This document shows positions 53,283 to 62,137 of a stretch of DNA of 64,000 bases, piece after piece. The translations under genes were made by a program, and so were the position numbers. This stretch comes from Pseudomonadota bacterium. Its GTDB lineage: Bacteria; Pseudomonadota; Alphaproteobacteria; Acetobacterales; Acetobacteraceae. Location of the stretch: NCBI GenBank assembly GCA_021780935.1, contig JAJXXT010000141.1:1-64000 (forward strand), given 5' to 3'. The first letter of the stretch is position 1; every line of letters begins with the position of its first letter. The notes under the pieces were generated by a model that did no database searches, was not told the origin of the DNA, and was given only the letters and a program-made list of their open reading frames with translations.

Positions 53283-55550
53283 CTAGTGGGGCGCCACGCC
53301 GGCGACGCTTTCGAGCGCGATCGGGAAGTGGCGAATCCGCCGCCCGGTCGCGTGCCAGACGGCGTTGGCGATGGCGCCCGCCGTGCCGGTGATCGCGATC
53401 TCGCCCACGCCCTTAATGCCCAGCGGGTTGACGTAGGGGTCGTCCTCCTCGACCAGGATCGCCTCCATCGCCGGAACATCGGCGCTGACCGGCACATGAT
53501 ACTCGCCGAGATTGGCGTTCATGATCCGCCCGGTGCGGCGGTCCACCCTTGCCGCCTCGTGCAGGGCGAAGGAAATACCCCAGATCATGCCGCCGAGATA
53601 CTGGCTGCGCACCATGCGCGGGTTGATGATCCGGCCGGCCGCGAAGGCGCCGACCAGGCGCGACACCCGCACCTGGCCGAGTTCCGGATCGACCTTCACC
53701 TCCGCGAACACCGCGCCATGGGCGTGCATCGCGAAGCGCTCAGCCGCCGCCGCGTCCGTGGCGCCGGTGCCGTGCCCCTCGACCTCCGCAATGCCGACGC
53801 GCGTCAGGATCGCCGCGTAGCTTTCGCCGCGGGTCTCGTCGTCGCGCCGGTAGAGAAAGCCATCGCGTGCCACCACGCCCGCGTTGCCGGCGCCGAACAG
53901 CGGAGAGCGATCGTCGCTCGTCGCGATCTCCGCCAGCCGCGCGATCGCTGCTCCGCCGGCTTCGTGGATCGCGGTTCCGGCGGTTGCCATATGCGCAGAG
54001 CCGCCGGCGATGCCGGCGTCCGGCAGGTCCGATGTGCCGGCGTGGAACGCTACCCGGTCGAGTGGCAGTGCCAGGCTGTCCGCCGCCACCTGTGCCATCG
54101 CGGTCCAGGCGCCCTGGCCCATGTCATGCGTGCCGCTCTCCACCACGCCGCCGCCATCGGCGCGGATCACGGCGCGTGCGTGGCCCTGGAACATCAGCGC
54201 GGGGAAGGTCGCGGTGCCCATGCCCCAGCCTACCAGCATGCCGGCCTCGTCGCGCACCGTGGCGGGTGCTGCCGGTCGCGCCACCCAGCCGAAGCGCGCC
54301 GCGGCCTGCTCATAGCATTGGCGCAGCGCCCTGGACGAGAACGGCTTGCCCGACATCGGTTCGGTTTCGGCGTCGTTGTGCAGGCGAAACGCCAGCGGGT
54401 CCATGCCGCATTCCAGCGCCATCTCGTCGATCGCGCATTCCAGCGCCAGCGAGCCCGGCGCCTCGCCCGGCGCGCGCATGAACAGCGGCGTGCCGGTATC
54501 GAGCCGCACCGCCTCGTGCGAGGTGCGGATGGCCGGGCTGGCGTAGAGCGTATGCGACGCGTTGGAGGCGGGCTCGAAGAAATCGTCGAAGCGGCTGCTC
54601 GCCGTGCGGGTGTGGTGATGCAGCGCCCGCAGCGTGCCCTCGGCGTCGGTGGCGAGCCGCATTGTCTGGCGGGTCGGGGCGCGATGCCCGACCGGTCCGA
54701 ACATCTGCTCGCGGCGCAGCACCAGCTTCACCGGCCGGCCGACCAGCCGCGCCGCCAGGATGCCCAGCACCTGCGGGCCCGCGAGCAGACCCTTGCAGCC
54801 GAAGCCGCCACCGAGAAACGGGCTGCGAATGAGGATGTCATCCGGCGATATCCCGAACAGCCCCGCGATGCGCAGCTTGGCCATCGCCATGCCCTGGCTC
54901 GGCGTGTCGATGGTCAGTTGCCCGCCCTGCCACGTTGCCACGATCGCGTGCGGCTCGATCGGATTGTGATACTGCGCCGGGGTTTCGTAGGTGGCCTGCA
55001 TGCGATGCGCAGCACCGGCGAACCCGACCTCGACGTCACCGACCTCCATCACCGCCGGGTTGTGGACGCCCACGGTTGGCGGGACGAAGCTTTCCCCGTC
55101 GTCGAGATGCGTCGCGGCCGGTGCGGTGTCGTAACGGGGTGCCAGGAGGTTCGCGCCCTCGGTCGCCGCCTCCAAAGTCTCCGCGATCACCACAGCGATC
55201 GGCTGCTCGGCGTAGCGCACGTGATCGTTCTGCAGCAGGTCGAGGCGGAACATGAAGGGGTTGGTCTTTGCGTCCGGATCCGCGGCCAGCGCCGGCCGGT
55301 TGGCCTGCGTCATCACCTCGACCACTCCCGGGTGTGCCTTGGCGGCGGCGATGTCGAGCCCGACCAGGCGTCCGCGCGCGACGCTGCTGCCCGCGATCAC
55401 CGCATAGAGCATCCCCGGGGGATGGTTGTCCGCGGCGTAGCGCGCGCCTCCCGTGACCTTGAGGAAACCCTCCCGGCGCGGCACCGGCTGGCCGATGCTG
55501 GAGCCGTGGCGGCGATGGGCAGGTCCTGTCGAAAGCGTGATCTCAACCAT
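53283..55550 (-). CDS. Molybdenum-binding subunit of a xanthine-dehydrogenase-family aldehyde oxidoreductase (PaoC-like)
   Basis: 755 residues, the usual size for PaoC/YagR. Start region SIGQPVPRREGFLKVTGGARYAAD, then FLGGGFGCKG for molybdopterin-cytosine-dinucleotide binding, MRAPGEAPGSLALE with the active-site Arg region, and the catalytic Glu in LGIKGVGEIAITGTAGAIANAV near the C-terminus. It should oxidise aldehydes or N-heterocycles with water as oxygen donor. The start overlaps the FAD-subunit gene by eight bases. Two smaller subunits precede it in the order iron-sulfur, FAD, molybdenum, as in paoABC. Confidence 0.94.
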   Translation of the reverse strand: MVEITLSTGPAHRRHGSSIGQPVPRREGFLKVTGGARYAADNHPPGMLYAVIAGSSVARGRLVGLDIAAAKAHPGVVEVMTQANRPALAADPDAKTNPFMFRLDLLQNDHVRYAEQPIAVVIAETLEAATEGANLLAPRYDTAPAATHLDDGESFVPPTVGVHNPAVMEVGDVEVGFAGAAHRMQATYETPAQYHNPIEPHAIVATWQGGQLTIDTPSQGMAMAKLRIAGLFGISPDDILIRSPFLGGGFGCKGLLAGPQVLGILAARLVGRPVKLVLRREQMFGPVGHRAPTRQTMRLATDAEGTLRALHHHTRTASSRFDDFFEPASNASHTLYASPAIRTSHEAVRLDTGTPLFMRAPGEAPGSLALECAIDEMALECGMDPLAFRLHNDAETEPMSGKPFSSRALRQCYEQAAARFGWVARPAAPATVRDEAGMLVGWGMGTATFPALMFQGHARAVIRADGGGVVESGTHDMGQGAWTAMAQVAADSLALPLDRVAFHAGTSDLPDAGIAGGSAHMATAGTAIHEAGGAAIARLAEIATSDDRSPLFGAGNAGVVARDGFLYRRDDETRGESYAAILTRVGIAEVEGHGTGATDAAAAERFAMHAHGAVFAEVKVDPELGQVRVSRLVGAFAAGRIINPRMVRSQYLGGMIWGISFALHEAARVDRRTGRIMNANLGEYHVPVSADVPAMEAILVEEDDPYVNPLGIKGVGEIAITGTAGAIANAVWHATGRRIRHFPIALESVAGVAPH

Positions 55551-56613
55551 GGGTCACATCCTGCGCGGTGACATCATTCATCTGCGAAAAGATCGAGCCA
55601 GGCAGGGCCGGCATCTTTGCCGGGGTGCCGTCGGCCGCGAGCGCCAAGGCCCGCGCCAGCACGCGCCGCGCCAGCTCGATCCTGGGCGCGTTGTCGCCGG
55701 AGGGCTTAGCACTGTCGAGGGCCGCCACCGCCGCGCGGCGGAACGCCTCCGGCCCGGGTGCGGCGCCCGCCAGTGCGGCCTCCGCGGCATGGGCGCGCCA
55801 GGGCGTGGTCGCGATTCCGCCGAGCGCGACCCGCGCCTCGATGATCGTTCCGCCATCGAGACGCAGCATCGCCGCGGCGGACGCCAGCGCGAAAGCGTAG
55901 GAAGTGCGGTCCCGCAGCTTCAGATAGCGCGCATGCGCGGCGAAGGAGGCGGCCTGCGCCGGCAGCCGGATCGCGGTGATCAGTTCGCCGGGCGCCAGCG
56001 CCGTTTCGCGATCCGGCGCCGTCCCCGGCGGAAGGTGGAACGCCGCGAACGGCACCTCGCGGGCACCGCCGGGGCCGATGATTTCCACCACCGTGTCGAG
56101 TGCCATCAGCGGCACGCAGAAATCCGAGGCATGCGTCGCGATGCAGTGCTCGCTCCACCCCAGCACCGCGTGGCCGCGCGTCTCGCCGCCGCGCGCGGCG
56201 CATCCGCTGCCGGGGTCGCGCTTGTTGCAGGCGCTGGCGAGGTCCTGGAAATAGGCGCAGCGCGTGCGTTGCATCAGGTTGCCGCCGACGGTTGCCATGT
56301 TGCGGAGCTGGCCCGAGGCCCCCGCCAGCAGCGCCTCCGCCACCGCCGGGAAACGTTGCGAGAAGGTTTCGTCGGAGGCCAGCGCCGCGTTGCGCATCAG
56401 CGCGCCGACGCGCGTGCTGCCATCCGCCAGCGTCTCGATTCGCGAAAGCCCGTCGAGCCGCGTGATGTCCACGATCCGGGTCGGCCGCATCACCCCGCCC
56501 TTCATCAGGTCGAGCAGGTTGGTGCCGCCCGCGAGATAGACCGCGCCGGGCGCCGCGGCCGCCGCGACAGCCTCCGCGACCGTTGCCGGACGCACGTAAT
56601 CGAAGCGGTTCAT
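55543..56613 (-). CDS. FAD- and probable [4Fe-4S]-binding subunit (PaoB-like)
   Basis: 356 residues. FAD domain motifs [19 protein letters not shown] and [13 protein letters not shown]. The cysteine pattern [23 protein letters not shown] matches the additional [4Fe-4S] cluster site of E. coli PaoB (YagS), which ordinary CO-dehydrogenase or xanthine-dehydrogenase FAD subunits lack, so the complex belongs to the PaoABC group. The start ATG at 56613 overlaps the stop of the small subunit (ATGA). Confidence 0.93.
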   Translation of the reverse strand: MNRFDYVRPATVAEAVAAAAAPGAVYLAGGTNLLDLMKGGVMRPTRIVDITRLDGLSRIETLADGSTRVGALMRNAALASDETFSQRFPAVAEALLAGASGQLRNMATVGGNLMQRTRCAYFQDLASACNKRDPGSGCAARGGETRGHAVLGWSEHCIATHASDFCVPLMALDTVVEIIGPGGAREVPFAAFHLPPGTAPDRETALAPGELITAIRLPAQAASFAAHARYLKLRDRTSYAFALASAAAMLRLDGGTIIEARVALGGIATTPWRAHAAEAALAGAAPGPEAFRRAAVAALDSAKPSGDNAPRIELARRVLARALALAADGTPAKMPALPGSIFSQMNDVTAQDVTHG

Positions 56614-57104
56614 GCGGCCTCCGCGAGCCGGCGCCCGGCCATCACGCGCTGCGCGTCCAGCACCGCGTCCACGATCCCCTGATAGGCACCGCAGCGGCAG
56701 AGATTGCCGCTCATCGCCTCGCGCACCTGTTCGGCGTCGAGGGTCCGGCCCTCGCCGAGCAGTGCCACCGCGCTCATGATCTGGCCCGGCGTGCAGAACC
56801 CGCACTGCAACCCGTCATGCGCGATGAACGCCGCCTGCACCGGATGCAGGTTTTCGCCGTCCGCCAGCCCTTCGATCGTGGTGACCGCTGCACCGTCGCA
56901 ACTCGCTGCCAGTGCCAGGCAGGAATTGACCCGCCTGCCGTCCAGCAGCACAGTGCACGCGCCGCACTGGCCGCGGTCGCAGCCCTTTTTCGTGCCGGTC
57001 AGGCCCAGCCGCTCGCGCAGCAGGTCCAGCAGCGTCACCCTGGGATCGTCGAGCGGCACCTCCCGCGCCACGCCGTTCACCATCAGCGATACCGACAGGC
57101 TCAT
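56610..57104 (-). CDS. [2Fe-2S] subunit (PaoA-like, no Tat signal)
   Basis: 164 residues with both [2Fe-2S] clusters: the plant-ferredoxin type in [21 protein letters not shown] and the helical type in [11 protein letters not shown] with [13 protein letters not shown]. coli PaoA starts with a Tat signal and acts in the periplasm; this protein starts [20 protein letters not shown], without a signal, so the complex should be cytoplasmic. The ATG at 57104 has GGGGGAG six bases upstream. It heads the operon and is divergent from the TetR gene with a palindromic operator between. Confidence 0.94.
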   Translation of the reverse strand: MSLSVSLMVNGVAREVPLDDPRVTLLDLLRERLGLTGTKKGCDRGQCGACTVLLDGRRVNSCLALAASCDGAAVTTIEGLADGENLHPVQAAFIAHDGLQCGFCTPGQIMSAVALLGEGRTLDAEQVREAMSGNLCRCGAYQGIVDAVLDAQRVMAGRRLAEAA

Positions 57105-57214
57105 GCGCTGCTCCCCCATGCTGGGCTCCGATTCCTGCTTGCGTTGACGGGCGAGGCGAGCCCGGTAGGCTGGCTCGCGTGACACCTTTATCGCCCTGGT
57201 GCCCTTCGCCATAT

Positions 57215-57231
57215 ACGGAGGGTTCCTCCGT
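57215..57231. promoter_or_regulatory. Palindromic operator between tetR and the aldehyde oxidoreductase operon
   Basis: ACGGAGG (57215-57221) and CCTCCGT (57225-57231) are perfect 7-base inverted arms around GTT. The site lies in the 150-base divergent region, 22 bases before the TetR start and about 110 bases before the iron-sulfur subunit start, and has the size and symmetry of TetR operators. Confidence 0.8.
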
Positions 57232-57252
57232 TTTACAACCCGCCTCGGACAC

Positions 57253-57870
57253 ATGACCGGGACTGCTGCCATCGCCATGCCGGCCCGAGCCGACGCCAGG
57301 CGCAACCGGGAGCGCCTGCTGGCGGCAGCGAAGGATGTGTTCAGCGCCGGCGGGCCGGAGGCGAGCCTCGAATCCGTGGCCCGTCGCGCCGGCGTCGGCA
57401 TCGGCACGCTGTATCGCCACTTTCCCACCCGGGAGGCGTTGTTCGAGGCGGTCTACCGTCGCGAGGTGGAGCAACTGACGGAGCTTGCCGAGCGGCTGTT
57501 CGAGGAGGAGGCGCCGGTCGAGGCACTGCGCCGCTGGCTGCGCTCCAACGTCGCGTTCATCGCCACCAAGCAGGGCATGGCGGAGGCGCTGGCCGTCGCC
57601 GCCGGCTCGTCGGAGCTGAAGGCGTTCTCGTTCGAGCATCTCACGCGCGCGCTGGGCAAGCTGCTGGCGCGGGCGGTGGCGGCGGGCGAGATCCGGGCGG
57701 ACATCACGCCCGAGGATCTGCTGCGCACCCTCGTCGGCATGTGCCTGATCCACGACCGGCCCGGCTGGCAGCCGGGCGTGCTGCGCCTCGTCGATGTCTT
57801 TGTCGCGGGGCTGCGCCAGTCGCCGCCGGAACGAAATCCGCCGTCCCCACGGCGGGCGGGCCGGGGCTGA
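57253..57870 (+). CDS. TetR/AcrR-family transcriptional regulator
   Basis: 205 residues. The DNA-binding domain (about 10-60) has [49 protein letters not shown] with the classic recognition helix. The C-terminal ligand domain is the TetR_C group often found with aldehyde or redox enzymes ([20 protein letters not shown]). The start is taken as ATG 57253; an earlier GTG at 57199 would place the operator inside the gene. It is divergent from the PaoABC-like operon and probably represses it through the palindrome at 57215-57231. Confidence 0.92.
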   Translation: MTGTAAIAMPARADARRNRERLLAAAKDVFSAGGPEASLESVARRAGVGIGTLYRHFPTREALFEAVYRREVEQLTELAERLFEEEAPVEALRRWLRSNVAFIATKQGMAEALAVAAGSSELKAFSFEHLTRALGKLLARAVAAGEIRADITPEDLLRTLVGMCLIHDRPGWQPGVLRLVDVFVAGLRQSPPERNPPSPRRAGRG

Positions 57871-57913
57871 GTGCGGCGCCGGCAGCCAGGACCGATCACC
57901 ACCGCGAAGGACC

Positions 57914-58378
57914 ATGATGCCGTCCGACAAACGCCCCCGCGCCACCCGCGCCGACTATCCCGTCTTCGAGACCGTCCCCACGCGCTGGGCCGATAACGAC
58001 ATCTACGGTCATGCCAACAACACGGTCTATTACGCCTGGATCGACACTGCGGTGAACCGTGTCCTCATCGATCGCGGAACGCTGGTCCCGGGCAGAACCG
58101 CCATCTTCGGCATCGTGGTCGAGAATGGCTGCCGGTTCCATTCCGAGATCGCCTATCCCGACCATGTCAGCATCGGCCTGCGCATCGCCCGCCTCGGCAC
58201 CTCCTCCATCCGTTACGAGCTCGGCATCTTCCGCAACGACGAGACGATGGCGGCGGCGGAGGCGCATTTCGTGCACGTCTATGTTGCCCGCGAGACGATG
58301 CGCCCGGTGCCGATCCCCGCTAACGTGCGGCTGGCGCTCGCCGACCTCGTGCGGGCCGACCCCATCGCGGAGGAGTGA
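57914..58378 (+). CDS. Acyl-CoA thioesterase (4-hydroxybenzoyl-CoA thioesterase-like hotdog)
   Basis: 154 residues, single hotdog domain. ETVPTRWADNDIYGHANNTVYYAWID contains the catalytic Asp and the GHANN loop of the 4HBT/FcbC group, and FHSEIAYPDHVSIGLRIARLG follows. It should hydrolyse short or aromatic acyl-CoA thioesters. AAGGACC precedes the ATG at 57914. It ends two bases before the SDR gene, so both are in one operon, perhaps with the TetR gene 43 bases upstream. Confidence 0.92.
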   Translation: MMPSDKRPRATRADYPVFETVPTRWADNDIYGHANNTVYYAWIDTAVNRVLIDRGTLVPGRTAIFGIVVENGCRFHSEIAYPDHVSIGLRIARLGTSSIRYELGIFRNDETMAAAEAHFVHVYVARETMRPVPIPANVRLALADLVRADPIAEE

Positions 58379-58380
58379 CC

Positions 58381-59163
58381 ATGGACACGGGTTTGAAGGG
58401 CAAGCGCGCCATCGTCTGCGCCGCCAGCAAGGGGCTAGGCCGGGCCTGTGCCGAGGCGCTTGCCCGCGAGGGCGTGGACCTGGTCATCACCGCCCGCACG
58501 CCGGGCCCGCTTGAGGAGACCGCCGCCGCCATCCGCGCCGCCACCGGCGTGAACGTCACGGCGATTGCCGGCGATATCACCACCGACGAGGGCAAGCGCG
58601 CTGCGCTGGCGGCGTGCCCGCAGCCCGACATCCTGGTCAACAACGCGGGCGGCCCGCCCGCGGGCGATTTCCGCGAATGGGATCGCGAGGCCTGGGTGCG
58701 CGCGGTGGACGCCAACATGCTGACGCCGATCTTTCTCATTCGCGCGGTGATCGACGGCATGATCGCGCGGCGCTTCGGGCGCATCGTCAACATCACCTCC
58801 GCCTCGGTGAAGTCGCCGATCCCCAATCTCGGCATGTCGAACGGTGCGCGCGCCGGGCTCACGGGTTTTGTCGCCGGGCTCGCGCGCCAGGTCGCGGCCC
58901 ACAATGTCACCATCAACAACCTGCTGCCCGGCCCGTTCCGCACCGACCGGCTGCTCGGCATGTCGCGCGCCCAGGCGGAGAAGGCCGGGCGGACGGTGGA
59001 TGAGGAAATCGCGTTGCGCGCGAAGCAGACGCCGGCCGGGCGGATCGGCGAGCCGGCGGAGTTCGGCGCCGCCTGCGCGTTTCTTTGCGCTGCCAGCTCC
59101 GGCTTCATCGTCGGCCAGAACCTCGTCCTCGATGGTGGCGCGTTCAACTCGACGATGGGGTAG
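58381..59163 (+). CDS. SDR-family protein with degenerate catalytic motif
   Basis: 260 residues, Rossmann fold. Cofactor motif CAASKGLGRACAEALAREG replaces the usual TGxxxGxG with an AASKGLG form, and NNAGGPPAG is the NAG motif. The catalytic Ser is present in NITSASVKSP, but the YxxxK motif reads MSNGAR at about 154-159, so Tyr and Lys are Met and Arg. This variant occurs in a known subgroup of SDRs, as I recall, whose activity is unclear; it may bind NAD without the usual reduction. The ATG 58381 follows two bases after the thioesterase stop. Confidence 0.88.
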   Translation: MDTGLKGKRAIVCAASKGLGRACAEALAREGVDLVITARTPGPLEETAAAIRAATGVNVTAIAGDITTDEGKRAALAACPQPDILVNNAGGPPAGDFREWDREAWVRAVDANMLTPIFLIRAVIDGMIARRFGRIVNITSASVKSPIPNLGMSNGARAGLTGFVAGLARQVAAHNVTINNLLPGPFRTDRLLGMSRAQAEKAGRTVDEEIALRAKQTPAGRIGEPAEFGAACAFLCAASSGFIVGQNLVLDGGAFNSTMG

Positions 59164-59169
59164 CTGCCA

Positions 59170-60252
59170 TCACCGCCTGAAGAATCGCGCCGCCGCGAAT
59201 GGCGCCAGGTCGGCCGGCATGTCCCCGCCGGCCAGCATCATCGCCATGGCGCGCCCGAGGTAGGCGGCAAGCGTCACGCCGCTATGCGTCACGGCCACGT
59301 GGTAGCCCGGCAGGCCGGGCACCGGCCCGATGGCGGTGAGCCCGTCGGCGGGGATGGCGCGCGTGCCGATCCGCACCGCGTCCGGCGTGGCGCTGCCGAT
59401 CGCGGGCAGCAGCTTTCGCGCCGCGTCCATCAGCGATGCCGCGGCCGGCGCGGCGCTCGCCGGCGTGCTGTTGGCATCGAGCCCCGCATCGGTTTCGTCG
59501 GCGTGCAGAAGCAGCCGCCCGGCGCCGTCCGGGCGCAGGTTGAGCCCCGGCGTGTGCAGCACCCGCGAAAGCCCGGTCGCGACCGCCGGCGTCACCACCA
59601 GCAGGCCGCGCGTCGGCCGCATCGGCACGTGCAGCGCCGTATCCCGCACCACGGAGTTCACCCGCGCCCCGGCGCAATTGATCACGGTGTCGGCCGGGAT
59701 CATGCTGCCATCGGCGAGGCGCACACCCTCCAGCCGCTCATCCTCCAGCACCAGGTCCTCGACGCGGCCATAGCGGAACTCGGCCCCCAGCGTCTCCGCG
59801 CGCAGCAGCATGGCACCCGCGAAAACCACGGCGTCGAGCCATCCCTCGTCCGGGAAATAGGCAAACGGCCCGTTGCCCAGCGCCGCCGCCGCGAGGCCCG
59901 GTTCGCGCGCCAGAACCGCTTCGCGCGACATTTCCTCGACCGCATATCCCCAGCGGTGCAGGCGGGTCACATCCGCCTCGTCCACCGGCCAGGTCATCGC
60001 ACCGCCGCCATGCCACCAGGGCGTGGCGCCCAACTCGGCCCGCAGCGCCGCATGCGCCGCCATGCCGGCGACGTTGAGGTCATGATACGCCCGGGGCGGC
60101 TTTCGCCTCGCGTTCACCCAGGCGAAACTCGTGCCGGTCGCGCCGGCGCCAGGCCGGTCCTCCTCGACCACGATGACCCGCGTCCCACGCTCCGCCAGCC
60201 GAAACGCCACCGAGGTACCCACGACGCCGGCACCGACAACGACAACACGCAT
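59170..60252 (-). CDS. DAO-type FAD oxidoreductase (D-amino acid dehydrogenase-like)
   Basis: 360 residues. N-terminal FAD motif VVVVGAGVVGTSVAFRLAERG, followed by GTSFAWVNARRKPPRAYHDLN, and the C-terminal GLTAIGPVPGLPGYHVAVTHSGVTLA, which marks glycine/sarcosine/D-amino-acid oxidases. It should oxidise a secondary or D-amino acid and pass electrons to oxygen or the respiratory chain. No partner subunit is adjacent. Convergent with the SDR gene by seven bases. Confidence 0.92.
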   Translation of the reverse strand: MRVVVVGAGVVGTSVAFRLAERGTRVIVVEEDRPGAGATGTSFAWVNARRKPPRAYHDLNVAGMAAHAALRAELGATPWWHGGGAMTWPVDEADVTRLHRWGYAVEEMSREAVLAREPGLAAAALGNGPFAYFPDEGWLDAVVFAGAMLLRAETLGAEFRYGRVEDLVLEDERLEGVRLADGSMIPADTVINCAGARVNSVVRDTALHVPMRPTRGLLVVTPAVATGLSRVLHTPGLNLRPDGAGRLLLHADETDAGLDANSTPASAAPAAASLMDAARKLLPAIGSATPDAVRIGTRAIPADGLTAIGPVPGLPGYHVAVTHSGVTLAAYLGRAMAMMLAGGDMPADLAPFAAARFFRR

Positions 60253-60395
60253 AACCCGATCCCCTTACCCGCAGGCAGGAATATCCAAAAATGTTGCGCT
60301 CACGTGCCGAGGCCGGTCAAGCTGCGGCGACCGGCCGGCACGGCATTTGTCTTTTCCAGGCGTGGCAAAGCGCGTAGCCGGCCCTAGATAGAGGT

Positions 60396-61226
60396 GTGGC
60401 CTTTCGTCCTGTCGATCTGGTTAATGCGCTGGCCGGCACTCGCGGAATGCGCGTGGCGCGCGGCATCGGCTTCGGTTCGCATGCCCGCCAGCGCCTCGAC
60501 CTGTGGCGCCTGGACGATGCGCGGGACCGCCTGCCCGTTCTTGTGTTTTTCTATGGTGGCGCCTGGCAGGATGGTGCGCGCGCGGACTACGCCTTCGCCG
60601 CGGCGTCACTGGCCCGCGCGGGTTTTCTCGTCGCGGTGCCGGATTATCGGTTGCATCCGGCGGCATCGTTTCCGGCCTTTCTCGAAGATGGTGCGGCCGT
60701 CGTGGCGGCTCTGCGCCGGCTGGCGCCCGAGCACGGCGGCGACCCCGCACGGCTACTGGTGATGGGCCATTCCGCCGGCGCCCATATCGCGGCGATGCTG
60801 GCGCTCGACCAGCGCTGGGGTGCGCGGCCGGCCGGTATGGTGGGCCTCGCCGGGCCCTATGATTTCCTGCCCATCCTGGGCGCGAATATCCGCCGCGTGT
60901 TCGCCCCGGCGGCCGATCCGCGCGACACCCAGCCGATCCATTTTGCCGGCCCGCACGCACCGCCGATGCTGCTGCTGCACGGCGCGCGCGACCGTGTGGT
61001 GTGGCCGCGCAACGCGCTGGCGCTGGCGGCGCGCGTTAATGCTGCGGGCGGCGGCGCGCAGGCGCGCATCCTGCCGGGCATCGGCCATATCGGCATCGTG
61101 CTGGCGCTGGCGCGGCCGTTCCGCTTCCTCGCCCCGGTGCTGGACGCGACGGTGGGTTTCGCGTCACGCTGTGCGCCAACCGCGGAGGCAGCATGCACAC
61201 CCGTCCCTTCGGTCGCTCCGGCCTGA
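60396..61226 (+). CDS. Alpha/beta hydrolase (esterase/lipase-like)
   Basis: 276 residues. Oxyanion motif VFFYGGAWQDG, nucleophile in VMGHSAGAHIA, Asp in LLHGARDRVVWPRN and His in PGIGHIGIV. PDYRLHPAASFPAFLEDG is typical of hormone-sensitive-lipase-like carboxylesterases. The GTG at 60396 is the likely start, with GAG nearby but no strong ribosome-binding site. The last 34 bases overlap the start of the aldo/keto reductase gene. Upstream, GGCACG-N4-TTGT at 60337-60350 resembles a sigma-54 promoter. Confidence 0.87.
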   Translation: MAFRPVDLVNALAGTRGMRVARGIGFGSHARQRLDLWRLDDARDRLPVLVFFYGGAWQDGARADYAFAAASLARAGFLVAVPDYRLHPAASFPAFLEDGAAVVAALRRLAPEHGGDPARLLVMGHSAGAHIAAMLALDQRWGARPAGMVGLAGPYDFLPILGANIRRVFAPAADPRDTQPIHFAGPHAPPMLLLHGARDRVVWPRNALALAARVNAAGGGAQARILPGIGHIGIVLALARPFRFLAPVLDATVGFASRCAPTAEAACTPVPSVAPA

Positions 61227-62137
61227 ACCTCTCCGTCCTCGGCCTTGGTTGCGGCGCGGTCGGCGGGCTGATGGTCCGCGGCACGCCCGCCGACCGCGAG
61301 CGCGCGGTCGCCATGTCGCGCGATGCCGGAGTCAATTATTTCGACACCGCAGTGCAGTACGGCGACGGGCTATCCGAGACTCATCTCGGCGCGGCCCTGG
61401 CCTCGCTCGGCCTGCGCGATGCCATCGTCGGCACCAAGGTGCGGCTGAAACCGGCGCAGTTCGGTGCCATTGCCGAGACCGTCACCGCGTCGCTGGAGGC
61501 GAGCCTCAGGCGTCTCGGCCGCGACCACGTGGCGATCTTCCATCTGCACAACGCCATCACCGAGGAGGGCGGCGGCGATGCGCTGTCGGTGGCGCAGGTG
61601 CTGGGCGAGGTGCTGCCCGTCTTCGTCCGCCTGCGCGAGGCTGGCAAGACCCGCCTCATCGGCATTACCGCCGTGGGTGAGACCGGCGCGCTGCACCGCG
61701 TCGTCGCGTCCGGAGCGGTGGACAGCGCGCAGATCGTCATCAACCTCCTCAACCCGACCGCGATCGGCCGCCCGCCGCCGGGCTTCACCGGCCAGGACTT
61801 CCAGGCGCTGGCGCTCGCGGCGCAACGGCAGGGCTGCGGCGGCATCGGCATCCGCATCTTGGCCGGCGGTGCGCTATCCGGCAGCATCGAGCGCCACGAC
61901 CTCGCCAGCCCCGCTCCCGCGCCGATCGGCTCAGGCGGGGACTACGCCGAGGATGTCGTCGCCGCGCGCCAGTTTTTGCCGCTGGTGACGCAGGGCAGGG
62001 CGGGCAGCCTGGTCGAGGCGGCGATCCGGTTCGCCATCGGCCACGAGGCGATTGCCCCCGCGCTGATCGGCATCGCCTCGCTGGAGCAGCTTCAGGCGGC
62101 GCTCGATGCGGTGTCGAAGGGGCCGCTCGCCGTCTAG
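61193..62137 (+). CDS. Aldo/keto reductase
   Basis: 314 residues. Tetrad: Asp and Tyr in NYFDTAVQYGDG, Lys in IVGTKVRLKP, His in AIFHLHNAI. The start MHTRPFGRSGLNLSVLGLGCGAVGGL and the C-terminal ALIGIASLEQLQAALDAV fit the AKR11/12-type group. It overlaps the 3' end of the hydrolase gene by 34 bases, so both are co-transcribed. It ends in a four-base overlap with the opposite-strand GST gene. Confidence 0.92.
   Translation: MHTRPFGRSGLNLSVLGLGCGAVGGLMVRGTPADRERAVAMSRDAGVNYFDTAVQYGDGLSETHLGAALASLGLRDAIVGTKVRLKPAQFGAIAETVTASLEASLRRLGRDHVAIFHLHNAITEEGGGDALSVAQVLGEVLPVFVRLREAGKTRLIGITAVGETGALHRVVASGAVDSAQIVINLLNPTAIGRPPPGFTGQDFQALALAAQRQGCGGIGIRILAGGALSGSIERHDLASPAPAPIGSGGDYAEDVVAARQFLPLVTQGRAGSLVEAAIRFAIGHEAIAPALIGIASLEQLQAALDAVSKGPLAV

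Noticed and set aside
52602..55571. 989-codon plus-strand frame opposite hpnK and the molybdenum subunit
   Set aside because: Antisense shadow; its start region is low-complexity Arg/Ala and it crosses a genuine gene boundary.
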